Origin: Rhodobacter sp.
GTDB lineage: Bacteria; Pseudomonadota; Alphaproteobacteria; Rhodobacterales; Rhodobacteraceae
Assembly (NCBI GenBank): GCA_020250175.1
Contig: JADCEN010000020.1
Location: 1 to 63,534 of the forward strand
DNA: 63,534 nt
Direction of reading: 5' to 3'
The notes below the pieces were generated by a model, which was not told where the DNA came from, searched no databases, and saw only the letters and a program-made list of their open reading frames with translations. The position numbers and the translations under genes are program-made. This document shows, one piece after another, positions 27,700 through 36,581 of the stretch (positions are counted from its first letter, which is position 1; each line of letters starts with the position of its first letter).

Positions 27700-30600
27700 T
27701 CAACCCCCGGGCGGTGCGGCACGGAAGATATCGCGGAACATCCCCGGTGTCAGGATCGACAGCGGATTGACCGACACAACCGGATCATCCGCCGTACCGG
27801 TCAGTTGATAGCTGAAGCCGAACAGCCCCTCGCCGGGCCGGGTCAGGACCCTGCCGATGCTGTTCAGCAGGTAGATCGGCGAAATCACCCCCTGCATGTT
27901 CAAGCTGCGGGTGATCGAATTGAAACTGCCCGACAGGCTGACGCCCAGCGATGCCCCCACCGCCGACCCGCGGGTGACCGAGACGCCCGCAGGCGACGTG
28001 CGGAACCGGGCCTCGACCGTGCTGAACACCAGCCCCGCGTTGTTCAGTTGGTCCAGCAGGCCGACCACGCTGATCGCATTCAACAATTCGGCAAGGATCG
28101 GCACGCCGCGAATCCGGATGTCCGTAACCACGGCACTGCCGTCATAGACGCCCTTCGCCCCGCGCGGCCAAAGTGTCAGGTCAAGCGCGCCCCCCCGTAC
28201 CCGGCCGGAAATCCCGGCCGCAGCAATGACCGCCCCCGCATTGTCCGACAGGATGCGGGCCGCCGTGCCGTCCTGTGTGGGCAGGACAGACCCCGAAACC
28301 CGCGCCTTGCCATTGACCGATCCGGTGAATTCCCCTTTCAGGCCGTCGCCGTAGCCGCCGCTGAACAGGCCCTGAAACCCGGTCAGGGAAATGCCTTTTG
28401 TCACTGTCAGGCGGTCCAGCGCCACGCTCAGCGGCAGGCCACCGGAACTGCCCGACGACTCTTCCGGCAGGTAGCGCAGGTCGGCCGTTCCCCCGGTCAC
28501 GGCAATGCCCACATCGCGGCCCGGGCCATTGCCGGTCAGGTCCACCTGCGCATCCAGCCAATCGCCGCTTTTCACCGTCCCGAAACGCGCAAGCGCCAGT
28601 CCCCCGTCCGGGCGCAGCGTGACGCTGCCCTCGACAGTCACATCGCCGCTGGTCAGGCGCAACAGGTCAATGGCCGCCGGGCGACCGAGGCGGCCCTCAA
28701 CCGTGATCGCCGCGCTGTCGTTCGGTCCCTTGGCAAGTCCGATCGACGGCACAAACAGCGAAACCCCTGCCAGCGCCGAGTCCAGCCGGAAAGTGCCGCC
28801 ATCCTTGACAAGATCCATCGCCAGCCGGGCCGTGCCCTTGCCCGTCATGCTGTCGGCCGGCAGGCGGACCCCGAACTCTTGCAGCGCAGCGTCCGAGATC
28901 TCGGCCTCGCCTTCGATCCGGCTGATGCCCTTGAAGGCGGGGCCGAACTTCTGTGTCCAGGTCCCGTCGAACGGGGCATTGCCCAGCCGCGCCTTCCCGC
29001 TGATCCGCAGCGCCGCAGTGTCGGCCCGAAGCGCCAGCCTGTCGGCGCGCAGCGTCTTGCCCCGGACCAGCCCGGTCGAGGTGACATCGCTCAGAGTACC
29101 GGACACGTCAAAGACCACGTCCTGCGCCTGCACCTTGGGCTGCAGCGGCAAGTGAAATGTCGCGGTCAATTCGGCCTGCCCCTCTGCCAGCGACACGGGA
29201 AAGCCCGCCTTGGCCGGGAAACCGAAGGGCGGCTCATCCAGAAGCGACATCGCGGCGGTGACCGAGCTTTTCGTCTTCAGGATGATCTCCGCCCGCGCAG
29301 GCGTTTGTGTGATGTCCGGCACCCGGATGACCGATCCCGTCACATCGATGCGCCCCCCTTTCGGCGGCGTCACCCCGCCCCGGTCCAGAACCGTGGTGTG
29401 GGTGGAATCCAGGATCGTGGAATAGCCGTAGGCATCCCTGACCGGCGGCAGCGTGCGCATGAAGCGCACCTCAGCCCCGGCAAAGTCATAGCCCAGCGAC
29501 AGGCGCGGTTCCTGCCCCGGCCGCAGGCGCACCCCGCCCTTCACGTTGGACAGAACACCTTCCTGCACATTGGTCACCAGCCAGGCCCGGGTTTTCGGAA
29601 CCAGACCCAAAGGCCACAGCGCCAGCAGCCGGTCGTGGCGGATCTCGTTCAGCGCCACGTCCAGCGACAGGTTCCACCCTGCGGGTTCGGCCAACGCCAC
29701 CCCCTTGACGTGAAGTCTTCGCTTGCCTTCGTTCAGCGCGATCTGGCCGATGTCGATCCGGAAGGGGTTGAGATGCAGCCGCGCGTCCGCCGACCCTTCG
29801 GTAAAGACCACCGGTTCTTCGAAAAGACCTGCTGGATCAACGCGCAGATCGCGGATCTTCATCTGACTGATGAAAGCCTTCGGCAGGCCTTCGGCAAGTC
29901 CCGGCACCCGTGTTACACCGCTTGCCTTCAGACGCAGCGAGGTGCTTTCCACCGACAGACTTGTCAGGGTCAGCACTTCGCCCTGCGTATCCAGGGCAAA
30001 GCTCAGCCCGGCCCGGTCAAAGGCTATGGGCAGCGCCGCCTCGTTCGGGTGCAGCGCCCCGGCCCCGATTTCAAGTGTCCCGTCGGTGCCGGTCAGCCGG
30101 CCCGCCCTGTCCAGACGGGCCGAAAGCCGCCCCGAAATCGGCGCGTCCAGCACGCCCAGCCAGGCCAGGGCCGGTGCCTGGGATGCGATGTCAGCCGCAG
30201 CCACCCCGGTCACCGTGGCACGGATGCGGGCCGACGAATCGGCCTTGGTGCTGATGAAGGTCAGTTCGGCCTGCGCCGGGGCGGATCCGCCCCCCAGAAG
30301 TCCGAAGGCCAGCGCCAGGGCAAGCTCATCCGGGCGGTTGACGATGGTCACGCGCCCGTCCCCCACTTGCCAGACGCGGTCCGCGCGGCGGTCATCCAGC
30401 GTCAGCGTCAGCGCTTCCGCCTCGATCCGGTCCAGCGCGGACAGGGCCGGAAGCTGGAAGACATGCTCGATCCGCTGCAGCAGTTCTGCCAGACTGGCGG
30501 GCGGCGGCCCTGCGGCATCCGCCCCGAATTCCAGATCGAAGCGGCCGTCCGACAGCCGCCGCAGCGTTGCCTGCGCCCCGGCGACGCGCAGGGCGCGCAG

Positions 30601-30999
30601 GCGGATTTCGCCCTGCAGCAGATGCCCCGGATCAACACTGGCATCCAGCCGCGGCAGCAGTACGATGGTGCGGCCCGCGCCGTTGATCAGGCGCAGGTCC
30701 TGAAGTTCCAGCCGTGGAACCCCGCCCGGCCCGACCGACACTGCGGCCCCGCCAAGGGCCAGGGACGCGCCGGGTTCAAGCGCATTGCCGATCAGGCGGT
30801 TCATCCGCGATTCAACTTCTGCCACAGCCCAGACCGGCAGATGAAACGACCGCCCCGCAAGACCCGGCAGCGCAGCTGCGGCCAGCGTCGCCAGGGCCAC
30901 AAGCACAAGCGACAGCCACAGGAAGGACCGCCGCCGCCCGGCCCTGCGCCCCGCAGCGGGAGCCGGGTTCTGCGGTTCTGGCTGACCGGGCTGTGAAAT
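27700..30999 (-). CDS. AsmA/YhdP-like envelope protein (DUF3971), probable AUU start
   Basis: About 1,099 aa if the ATT at 30999 is used, or 1,068 aa from the GTG at 30906. One N-terminal membrane anchor ([20 protein letters not shown]) with Arg-rich flank is followed by a very long beta-rich periplasmic part and a C-terminal AsmA-like region (GLLGFSY-type, ending [18 protein letters not shown]). YhdP-type proteins are inter-membrane bridges for phospholipid transport. The Arg-rich anchor lies upstream of the first GTG in frame, and no ATG, GTG or TTG exists between it and the in-frame stop. GGGAGAGG sits 5 nt before the ATT. It is followed by queA and is divergent from bcp. Confidence 0.85.
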   Translation of the reverse strand: MSQPGQPEPQNPAPAAGRRAGRRRSFLWLSLVLVALATLAAAALPGLAGRSFHLPVWAVAEVESRMNRLIGNALEPGASLALGGAAVSVGPGGVPRLELQDLRLINGAGRTIVLLPRLDASVDPGHLLQGEIRLRALRVAGAQATLRRLSDGRFDLEFGADAAGPPPASLAELLQRIEHVFQLPALSALDRIEAEALTLTLDDRRADRVWQVGDGRVTIVNRPDELALALAFGLLGGGSAPAQAELTFISTKADSSARIRATVTGVAAADIASQAPALAWLGVLDAPISGRLSARLDRAGRLTGTDGTLEIGAGALHPNEAALPIAFDRAGLSFALDTQGEVLTLTSLSVESTSLRLKASGVTRVPGLAEGLPKAFISQMKIRDLRVDPAGLFEEPVVFTEGSADARLHLNPFRIDIGQIALNEGKRRLHVKGVALAEPAGWNLSLDVALNEIRHDRLLALWPLGLVPKTRAWLVTNVQEGVLSNVKGGVRLRPGQEPRLSLGYDFAGAEVRFMRTLPPVRDAYGYSTILDSTHTTVLDRGGVTPPKGGRIDVTGSVIRVPDITQTPARAEIILKTKSSVTAAMSLLDEPPFGFPAKAGFPVSLAEGQAELTATFHLPLQPKVQAQDVVFDVSGTLSDVTSTGLVRGKTLRADRLALRADTAALRISGKARLGNAPFDGTWTQKFGPAFKGISRIEGEAEISDAALQEFGVRLPADSMTGKGTARLAMDLVKDGGTFRLDSALAGVSLFVPSIGLAKGPNDSAAITVEGRLGRPAAIDLLRLTSGDVTVEGSVTLRPDGGLALARFGTVKSGDWLDAQVDLTGNGPGRDVGIAVTGGTADLRYLPEESSGSSGGLPLSVALDRLTVTKGISLTGFQGLFSGGYGDGLKGEFTGSVNGKARVSGSVLPTQDGTAARILSDNAGAVIAAAGISGRVRGGALDLTLWPRGAKGVYDGSAVVTDIRIRGVPILAELLNAISVVGLLDQLNNAGLVFSTVEARFRTSPAGVSVTRGSAVGASLGVSLSGSFNSITRSLNMQGVISPIYLLNSIGRVLTRPGEGLFGFSYQLTGTADDPVVSVNPLSILTPGMFRDIFRAAPPGG

Positions 31000-31115
31000 C
31001 GCGCCTCTCCCCGATGCTGGATCATCGTCCCTGCGAACCTGCGGTTGCCTTTATCTTTCCGGCAAGGCAACTAAAACTCAAAAGCATGTCACCAGTTTTC
31101 ACAAAGGAGCCGCCT

Positions 31116-31577
31116 ATGCCTGCCGCCGGTCAGCCCGCCCCCGATTTCACCCTGCCCCGCGACGGCGGCGGCCAGGTTTCGCTGTCGTCCTTTCGCCCTG
31201 GAAAGGTCGTCCTGTATTTCTACCCAAAGGATGACACGCCAGGCTGCACCCTCGAAGCCACCGACTTTACCGCGAAGCTGGCCGAATTTGCCGCAGCCGA
31301 CACCACGGTGATCGGCATTTCGAAGGACAGCGTCAAAAGCCATGACAAGTTCCGCGCCAAGCACGGCCTTGCGATCATCCTTGCCTCGGACGAGGGCGGC
31401 ACTGTCTGCGAGGACTGGGGGGTCTGGGTCGAGAAAAGCATGTATGGCAAGACCTATATGGGGATCGAACGGTCCACCTTCCTGATCGACGGCACCGGCA
31501 CGGTGGCGGTTGCCTGGCCGAAGGTGACGGTCAAGGGGCATGTGGACGCCGTGCTCGAGGCGGCAAAGGCGCTGTGA
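31116..31577 (+). CDS. bcp: Thioredoxin-dependent peroxiredoxin (BCP/PrxQ)
   Basis: A 153-aa peroxiredoxin. The peroxidatic Cys44 lies in YFYPKDDTPGCTLEATDF, and the FLIDGTGTVAVAW strand is family-typical. In E. coli BCP a resolving cysteine stands five residues after the peroxidatic one; here that position is Thr. The only other cysteine is C98 (GGTVCEDWGVW), so this is a 1-Cys or atypical 2-Cys form. ATG at 31116 follows AAGGAG. The DUF455 gene overlaps its stop by 4 nt (GTGA). Confidence 0.94.
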   Translation: MPAAGQPAPDFTLPRDGGGQVSLSSFRPGKVVLYFYPKDDTPGCTLEATDFTAKLAEFAAADTTVIGISKDSVKSHDKFRAKHGLAIILASDEGGTVCEDWGVWVEKSMYGKTYMGIERSTFLIDGTGTVAVAWPKVTVKGHVDAVLEAAKAL

Positions 31578-32404
31578 CCGCGACCCTGGCGCAGATGGCG
31601 GTCGAGGTGCTGACCACGGCCGATGGCCGCGCCAAGACCGCGCTGGGCCGTCGCCATGCGGCAGCCTGGCGTGCGGCGCGTGCGGCGGGCACCCCGCTGC
31701 CCCTGGGGCAGGCGCAGCCCCCCGCGCGCCCGGCGCGCCCCGACGCGCCCGAACTGCTGGCCCCGCGCGATGTGCCGCGCCGCCGCCCTGGCACGCCGGC
31801 CGGGCGTATCGCCCTGCTGCATGCCGTTGCCCATATCGAGTTGAACGCGGTGGACCTGCACTGGGATATCATCGCCCGCTTCACCGATACGAAGATGCCG
31901 ATGGGCTTTTATGACGACTGGGTGAAGGCCGCGGATGAGGAAGCCCGGCATTTCAACCTGATCTGCGACTGTCTGGAGTCCTTGGGCAGCCATTACGGTG
32001 CCCTGCCCGCCCATGCCGGCATGTGGCGTGCCGCCGAAGATACCGCCGGTGATCTGCTGGGCCGTCTGGCCGTCGTGCCGATGGTGCTGGAAGCGCGCGG
32101 GCTGGATGTGACGCCCGGCATGATCGAGATTTTCCGCAAGGCCGGCGACGCGCAGGCGCTGGCGGCGCTGTCGGTGATCTATGCCGAAGAGGTGGCGCAT
32201 GTCGCCTATGGCTCGAAGTGGTTCCATTTCCTGTGCGGGCGTCAGGACACCGATCCCAAGGACATGTTCCATGATCTGCTGCGCATCTACTTCCATGGCG
32301 CGCTGAAGCCGCCCTTCAACGAGGAAAAACGGGCAGAAGCGGGCATCCCCCCTGATTTCTACTGGCCGCTGGCAGAACAGACCGCACTGCGGACGCGCGA
32401 TTGA
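31574..32404 (+). CDS. DUF455 ferritin-like protein
   Basis: A 276-aa protein with a ferritin-like four-helix core: HAVAHIELNAVDLHWDIIARF supplies one E/H set, and DDWVKAADEEARHFNLICDC with IYAEEVAHVAYGSKWFHF supplies the others, fitting a di-metal site. Members of this family are often annotated as ferritin-like or tRNA-modifying (MiaE-like) proteins; the actual reaction here is unknown. The GTG start overlaps the bcp stop, so it is co-translated with the peroxiredoxin, hinting at an oxidative-stress or iron link. Confidence 0.87.
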   Translation: MTATLAQMAVEVLTTADGRAKTALGRRHAAAWRAARAAGTPLPLGQAQPPARPARPDAPELLAPRDVPRRRPGTPAGRIALLHAVAHIELNAVDLHWDIIARFTDTKMPMGFYDDWVKAADEEARHFNLICDCLESLGSHYGALPAHAGMWRAAEDTAGDLLGRLAVVPMVLEARGLDVTPGMIEIFRKAGDAQALAALSVIYAEEVAHVAYGSKWFHFLCGRQDTDPKDMFHDLLRIYFHGALKPPFNEEKRAEAGIPPDFYWPLAEQTALRTRD

Positions 32405-32596
32405 ACCCGCGCCGCATCGGCGACATTTCGCCGATTTTGGACACCTTCGGCAACCTTCGGTGACCGGCGTTTCAAAGGCGTTGCGACAGGACAATTCCAT
32501 CTGTTAGCTGCCAATGACGCGGAACCACACAAGTATTCGCGCCAGCTTCGGGGCTGACCGCCCTGCACCCTTGGGGAAACAACACGGGGCGTTCAC

Positions 32597-33946
32597 GTGA
32601 CGGGGCATCTTTCCTACCGAATGAATGCAGCGCTTGAGCGCGTTTTTCCGGAACAGCGGCTGTTCCTTAAATCCGATCACGATACCCGTTTCATCCGGCT
32701 GCGTCCCGTGACCCAGGCCATCGCCGCCGTCGGGGGTGCCCTGCTGATGGCATGGCTGATCGTCGCCTCTGCGATCCTGCTGATGACATCGATTTCCGCC
32801 GGATCAGCCCGCGAGCAGGCTCAATTGGCCGGACAGATTTACGAGCAGCGCCTGAACGCCCTGTCGCAGGACCGCGATCTGCGCTCTGCCGAGGCCATGC
32901 AGGCGCAAGAGCGGTTCAATCTGGCGCTGGAACAGGTGTCGCGGATGCAGTCTGCACTTCTCGCCTCGGAAGACCGCCGGAAAGAACTTGAGACCGGCAT
33001 CGAGGTTATCCAGAAAACCCTGCGCCGCACCATCGCCGAGCGCGACGATGCCCGCAGCGACGTGCAGCGCATCGGCCTGGCGATGGCAGAGCAGACCGGC
33101 TCCGGCCCGGGCGATGTGTTCCGCAGCGAAGACGTGCTGGCCACGCTGAAGGTTCTGACCCGGACTCTGGGCGACACCGCTGAAGAGCGCGATTCGCTCT
33201 ATGCCGACGCCGCCCTCGCCCGCGACGAGGCGGCAGAGACGGCCCTTGAAATGCGCCTGATGGAAGAGCGCAACGATGTGATCTTTGAACAGCTTGAAAA
33301 TGCGGTGTCCGTTTCGATGGAACCGCTGGACAAGATGTTCAAGGCCGTGGGGCTGCAACCCGACAGGGTGCTTGACCAGGTGCGCCGCGGATATTCCGGC
33401 CAGGGTGGCCCGCTGGTGCCGCTGAGCCCGTCCACAAAGGGAAGCCCCGCAGGATCGCCAAGCGCGGAAGAGATTCGGGCCAATGCGGTGCTGAAGGGAC
33501 TGGACCAGATGAACATGTACCGGATCGCCATCAGCAAGGTGCCGTTCGGCCATCCGGTCGGGACGGCCGTGCGTTACACATCGGGCTTTGGCGGGCGCAA
33601 TGACCCGATGGGGCGCGGCCACCGCATGCACGAGGGGCAGGACATGGCGGGAAAGCATGGCTCTGCGATCTATGCGACTGCGGACGGCGTCATCACCTAT
33701 GCCGGCTGGGAAAGCGGCTATGGCAGGCTGGTCAAGATCCGGCATGATTTCGGTATTGAAACCCGTTACGGCCACCTTTCCAGAATCCGCGTAAACGTCG
33801 GAGAGAGGGTATCGCGCGGTGATCGTATCGGTGATATGGGAAATACTGGCCGGTCAACCGGCACCCATCTTCACTACGAGGTCCGGCTAAGCGGCACCGC
33901 CGTGAACCCGATGACCTACATCAAGGCGGCGCGAGATGTTTTCTAA
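32597..33946 (+). CDS. M23-family peptidoglycan endopeptidase with coiled coil
   Basis: 449 aa. A short cytosolic N-terminus, one membrane helix (about residues 37-62, AVGGALLMAWLIVASAILLM), a long coiled coil (about 70-240) and a C-terminal LytM/M23 domain (about 335-440). The zinc ligands are visible in HRMHEGQDMAG and GTHLHYEVRLSG, with YGHLSRI between, so it should be catalytically active on peptide cross-links. GTG at 32597 is chosen; an ATG 24 nt later is possible. Its end overlaps the bactofilin start by 11 nt. The pairing of a membrane M23 peptidase with bactofilin is known from cell-shape modules in other bacteria. Confidence 0.92.
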   Translation: MTGHLSYRMNAALERVFPEQRLFLKSDHDTRFIRLRPVTQAIAAVGGALLMAWLIVASAILLMTSISAGSAREQAQLAGQIYEQRLNALSQDRDLRSAEAMQAQERFNLALEQVSRMQSALLASEDRRKELETGIEVIQKTLRRTIAERDDARSDVQRIGLAMAEQTGSGPGDVFRSEDVLATLKVLTRTLGDTAEERDSLYADAALARDEAAETALEMRLMEERNDVIFEQLENAVSVSMEPLDKMFKAVGLQPDRVLDQVRRGYSGQGGPLVPLSPSTKGSPAGSPSAEEIRANAVLKGLDQMNMYRIAISKVPFGHPVGTAVRYTSGFGGRNDPMGRGHRMHEGQDMAGKHGSAIYATADGVITYAGWESGYGRLVKIRHDFGIETRYGHLSRIRVNVGERVSRGDRIGDMGNTGRSTGTHLHYEVRLSGTAVNPMTYIKAARDVF

Positions 33947-34451
33947 AAGCAGAATCAATGAACCCGGTCCAAAGGCAGGCGGCGAGTCCGAACGCCCGAA
34001 AACGGCAGAGGACAAAGCGAGAAACACCATGGACTACTCCCCCTCTTCACCAAAGGCAAAACCGGCTGTGTCTGTGCTGTCATCTGATCTGACCGTTGTC
34101 GGCAACCTGAAGACCAGCGGCGACATCCAGATCGAAGGCACGGTCGAGGGCGACATCCGCGCGCATCTGCTGACAGTGGGCGAAACAGCCACGATTCGGG
34201 GCGAAATCGTGGCCGACGATATCGTGGTGAACGGGCGCGTCATCGGTCGGGTGCGCGGGTTGAAAGTGCGGCTGACCTCAAGCGCGCGGGTCGAAGGTGA
34301 CATCATCCACAAGACCATCGCGATCGAAAGCGGCGCGCATTTCGAAGGCTCTGTCCAGCGTCAGGATGATCCGCTGGCAACGGGCCGCGCGGCCCTTGCG
34401 GCACCGGCAGCGGCCCTTGCAGCCCCGGCGACCAAGCCCGACACGATCTGA
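33936..34451 (+). CDS. Bactofilin (polymer-forming cytoskeletal protein)
   Basis: 171 aa with a central beta-helix bactofilin domain (about residues 45-145) showing the repeated pattern DLTVVGNLKTSGDIQIEGTV and GDIRAHLLTVGETATIRGEI, flanked by disordered, Pro/Ala-rich ends as usual. Bactofilins polymerise without nucleotide and scaffold envelope enzymes. Overlap with the upstream M23 gene and a terminator 30 nt after the stop define a two-gene operon. The partner relation is inferred from this operon and from known bactofilin-M23 modules. Confidence 0.94.
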   Translation: MFSKSRINEPGPKAGGESERPKTAEDKARNTMDYSPSSPKAKPAVSVLSSDLTVVGNLKTSGDIQIEGTVEGDIRAHLLTVGETATIRGEIVADDIVVNGRVIGRVRGLKVRLTSSARVEGDIIHKTIAIESGAHFEGSVQRQDDPLATGRAALAAPAAALAAPATKPDTI

Positions 34452-34482
34452 GGGGCGCGTGGCGGCAGCCCTGACATGAAGC

Positions 34483-34508
34483 CCTGACGCAACCCGTCAG
34501 GTTTTTTT
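34483..34508 (+). terminator. Rho-independent terminator after the bactofilin gene
   Basis: CCTGACG pairs with CGTCAGG around a 5-nt CAACC loop, followed at once by seven T. It closes the M23-bactofilin operon. Confidence 0.88.
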
Positions 34509-34521
34509 CTTTTTCCCGGTG

Positions 34522-35295
34522 TCAGACCAGCGCCCGCCGGTACAGATGCCATGTCGCATGGCCCAGCACCGGCAGGACGATCAGCAGCCCCAGGAAACCG
34601 GGCAGCATGGCCGCGAAGACCAGCAGGGCGATGAAGGCCCCCCATCCAAGCATCACCGCCGGGCTGGCCTGTACCGTCTGGACACTGACGATCATCGCGG
34701 TGACGAAATCAATCTCGCGGTCCATCATCAGGGGCAGGCTGACGACGGTGATCGAAAACAGAAGCGTGGCAAACACCGCCCCCACGGCGGTACCCACCGC
34801 CAGCATCGCCAGTCCGTTCGGCGTCAGGAACACCGACAACGACGATGACACATCCGTCATGCTCGACAGGCCCATGAACAGGGCAAAAATCATATGGGCC
34901 CCGAAATTCCAGAACAGGAAGAAGACCACGATCACAACAGCAATCGAGGGGATCTGCCGGTTCTTCTCGGCCCAGACCACCCCCAGGACCGACCGCCAGC
35001 CGGGCCGCCTGCCCTGTTCGATCTGCCGGCTGACCTCATAAAGACCGCAGGCGATGAAGGGGCCCAGAATGGGAAAGCCCGCCGCTGCGGGCAAGGTCCA
35101 CCACAACTGGCCGGAAACCGTCAGGGCAAGATATATCACCCAGCCGCCCAGAACATAGACCGACGCAAAGAACAGCCCGAACAGCGGGGCCCGGGTGAAA
35201 TCGCGCCAGCCAAGCCGCAGGGCGGTGGCCAGATCGGCCAGGGTGACCCTGTTGATCGCGGGGACCGCCGATGCGGGAAGGACCTTTTGCGTCAT
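34522..35295 (-). CDS. DUF2189 membrane protein
   Basis: 257 aa with a DUF2189 pattern: VTLADLATALRLGWRDF at the N-terminus, then about six hydrophobic segments (APLFGLFFASVYVLGGWVIY; SIAVVIVVFFLFWNFGAHMI; LAMLAVGTAVGAVFATLLFS; VMLGWGAFIALLVFAAMLPG). Function is unknown. The ATG at 35295 has GGAG upstream; an ATG 15 nt further up is possible. It lies downstream of prfB on the same strand. Confidence 0.88.
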   Translation of the reverse strand: MTQKVLPASAVPAINRVTLADLATALRLGWRDFTRAPLFGLFFASVYVLGGWVIYLALTVSGQLWWTLPAAAGFPILGPFIACGLYEVSRQIEQGRRPGWRSVLGVVWAEKNRQIPSIAVVIVVFFLFWNFGAHMIFALFMGLSSMTDVSSSLSVFLTPNGLAMLAVGTAVGAVFATLLFSITVVSLPLMMDREIDFVTAMIVSVQTVQASPAVMLGWGAFIALLVFAAMLPGFLGLLIVLPVLGHATWHLYRRALV

Positions 35296-35370
35296 GCCCG
35301 GCCGCTCCATCCGGGCACGGGCTGGCGCAGTCGGGCCTTGCCAGTCAATCCCGGTGCAGGCAGCGGCGGG

Positions 35371-36495
35371 TCAGTCGGCATTCGCCTCGGCCCGGCTTTT
35401 GCCCGCCACATCCATCGCCAGCGTTGCGGCCATGAAACGGTCCAGGTCGCCATCAAGAACGCCCTGCGTATCGGATGTTTCCACGCCCGTCCGCAGGTCT
35501 TTCACCATCTGATAGGGTTGCAGCACATAGGACCGGATCTGGTTGCCCCAGCCGGCATCGCCCTTGGTCTCGTGCGCCGCATTGATCGCCGCTGTCCGCT
35601 TGTCCAGTTCCAGCTGATACAGCCGCGAGCGCAGGGCATTCATCGCAATCTCGCGGTTCTGGTGCTGGGACTTCATCGATGAGGTGACAACGATGTTGGT
35701 CGGCAGGTGGGTGATCCGCACCGCCGAATCCGTGGTGTTCACATGCTGGCCGCCCGCACCGGAAGACCGGTAGGTATCGATGCGGATCTCGTTGTCGGGG
35801 ATGACGATTTCGATGTTGTCGTCCACCACGGGATAGACCCAGATCGAACTGAACGAGGTATGCCGCCGCGCGGCCGAGTCATAGGGCGAAATGCGCACAA
35901 GGCGGTGCACGCCGGACTCCGACTTCAGCCAGCCATAGGCATTCGGCCCGCTGATCTTGTAGGAGGCCGATTTGATTCCGGCCTCTTCGCCCGCACTTTC
36001 CGACATCAGTTCAACGCTGTAGCCCTTCTTTTCGGCCCAGCGCACATACATGCGTGCCAGCATGCTGGCCCAGTCACAGCTTTCGGTGCCGCCCGCGCCT
36101 GCGTTCACTTCCAGGAAGGTATCGTTGCCGTCCGCTTCGCCGTTCAGAAGGGCCTCCACCTCTTTTGCAGAGGCCAGCGTCACCAGACCCCGCAGCGCCT
36201 GTTCGGCCTCTGCCACAATCTCGGCATCGCCCTCGGCCTCGCCCAGTTCGATCAGCCCGACATTGTCGCGCAGGCCGGATTCGATCTGGCCAAAGGTTGA
36301 CAGCGCATCCAGCAGCGCCTGCCGTTCGCGCATCAGCTTTTGCGCCCGGGCAGGGTCAGACCACAGGTCACCATGCTCCAGCAGGGCGTTGAACTCTTCC
36401 AGCCGGTGCGATGCCGTTTCCCGGCCCATCCGCTGGCCCAGCAATTTCAGCGATTTTTCAATCGCCTCCACATTGTTCTGCGTCTCGGCGCGCAT
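35371..36495 (-). CDS. prfB: Peptide chain release factor 2
   Basis: 374-aa RF2, terminating at UGA and UAA. The peptidyl-hydrolysis GGQ motif lies in [17 protein letters not shown] (about residue 248). The stop-codon-reading tripeptide is SPY ([17 protein letters not shown]) rather than the SPF of E. coli, a form I recall as common in alphaproteobacteria. The frame is continuous from the ATG, so there is no programmed +1 frameshift near codon 25 as in many other bacteria. The order amiC, mrcA, prfB on one strand is conserved in relatives. Confidence 0.96.
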   Translation of the reverse strand: MRAETQNNVEAIEKSLKLLGQRMGRETASHRLEEFNALLEHGDLWSDPARAQKLMRERQALLDALSTFGQIESGLRDNVGLIELGEAEGDAEIVAEAEQALRGLVTLASAKEVEALLNGEADGNDTFLEVNAGAGGTESCDWASMLARMYVRWAEKKGYSVELMSESAGEEAGIKSASYKISGPNAYGWLKSESGVHRLVRISPYDSAARRHTSFSSIWVYPVVDDNIEIVIPDNEIRIDTYRSSGAGGQHVNTTDSAVRITHLPTNIVVTSSMKSQHQNREIAMNALRSRLYQLELDKRTAAINAAHETKGDAGWGNQIRSYVLQPYQMVKDLRTGVETSDTQGVLDGDLDRFMAATLAMDVAGKSRAEANAD

Positions 36496-36581
36496 CGGTC
36501 AGCTTCCGTTTCCTTTGGTTCAGCGGGGGGTGATAACGGGTCGGGGCCGTCGGGGCAAGGGCGGGGCAGACCCCGCCTGCG

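Noticed and set aside
27247-30996. A 1,249-residue open frame antisense to queA and the AsmA-like gene
   Set aside because: Same antisense artefact: low-complexity Arg/Gln/Pro composition, while the other strand carries well-conserved proteins.
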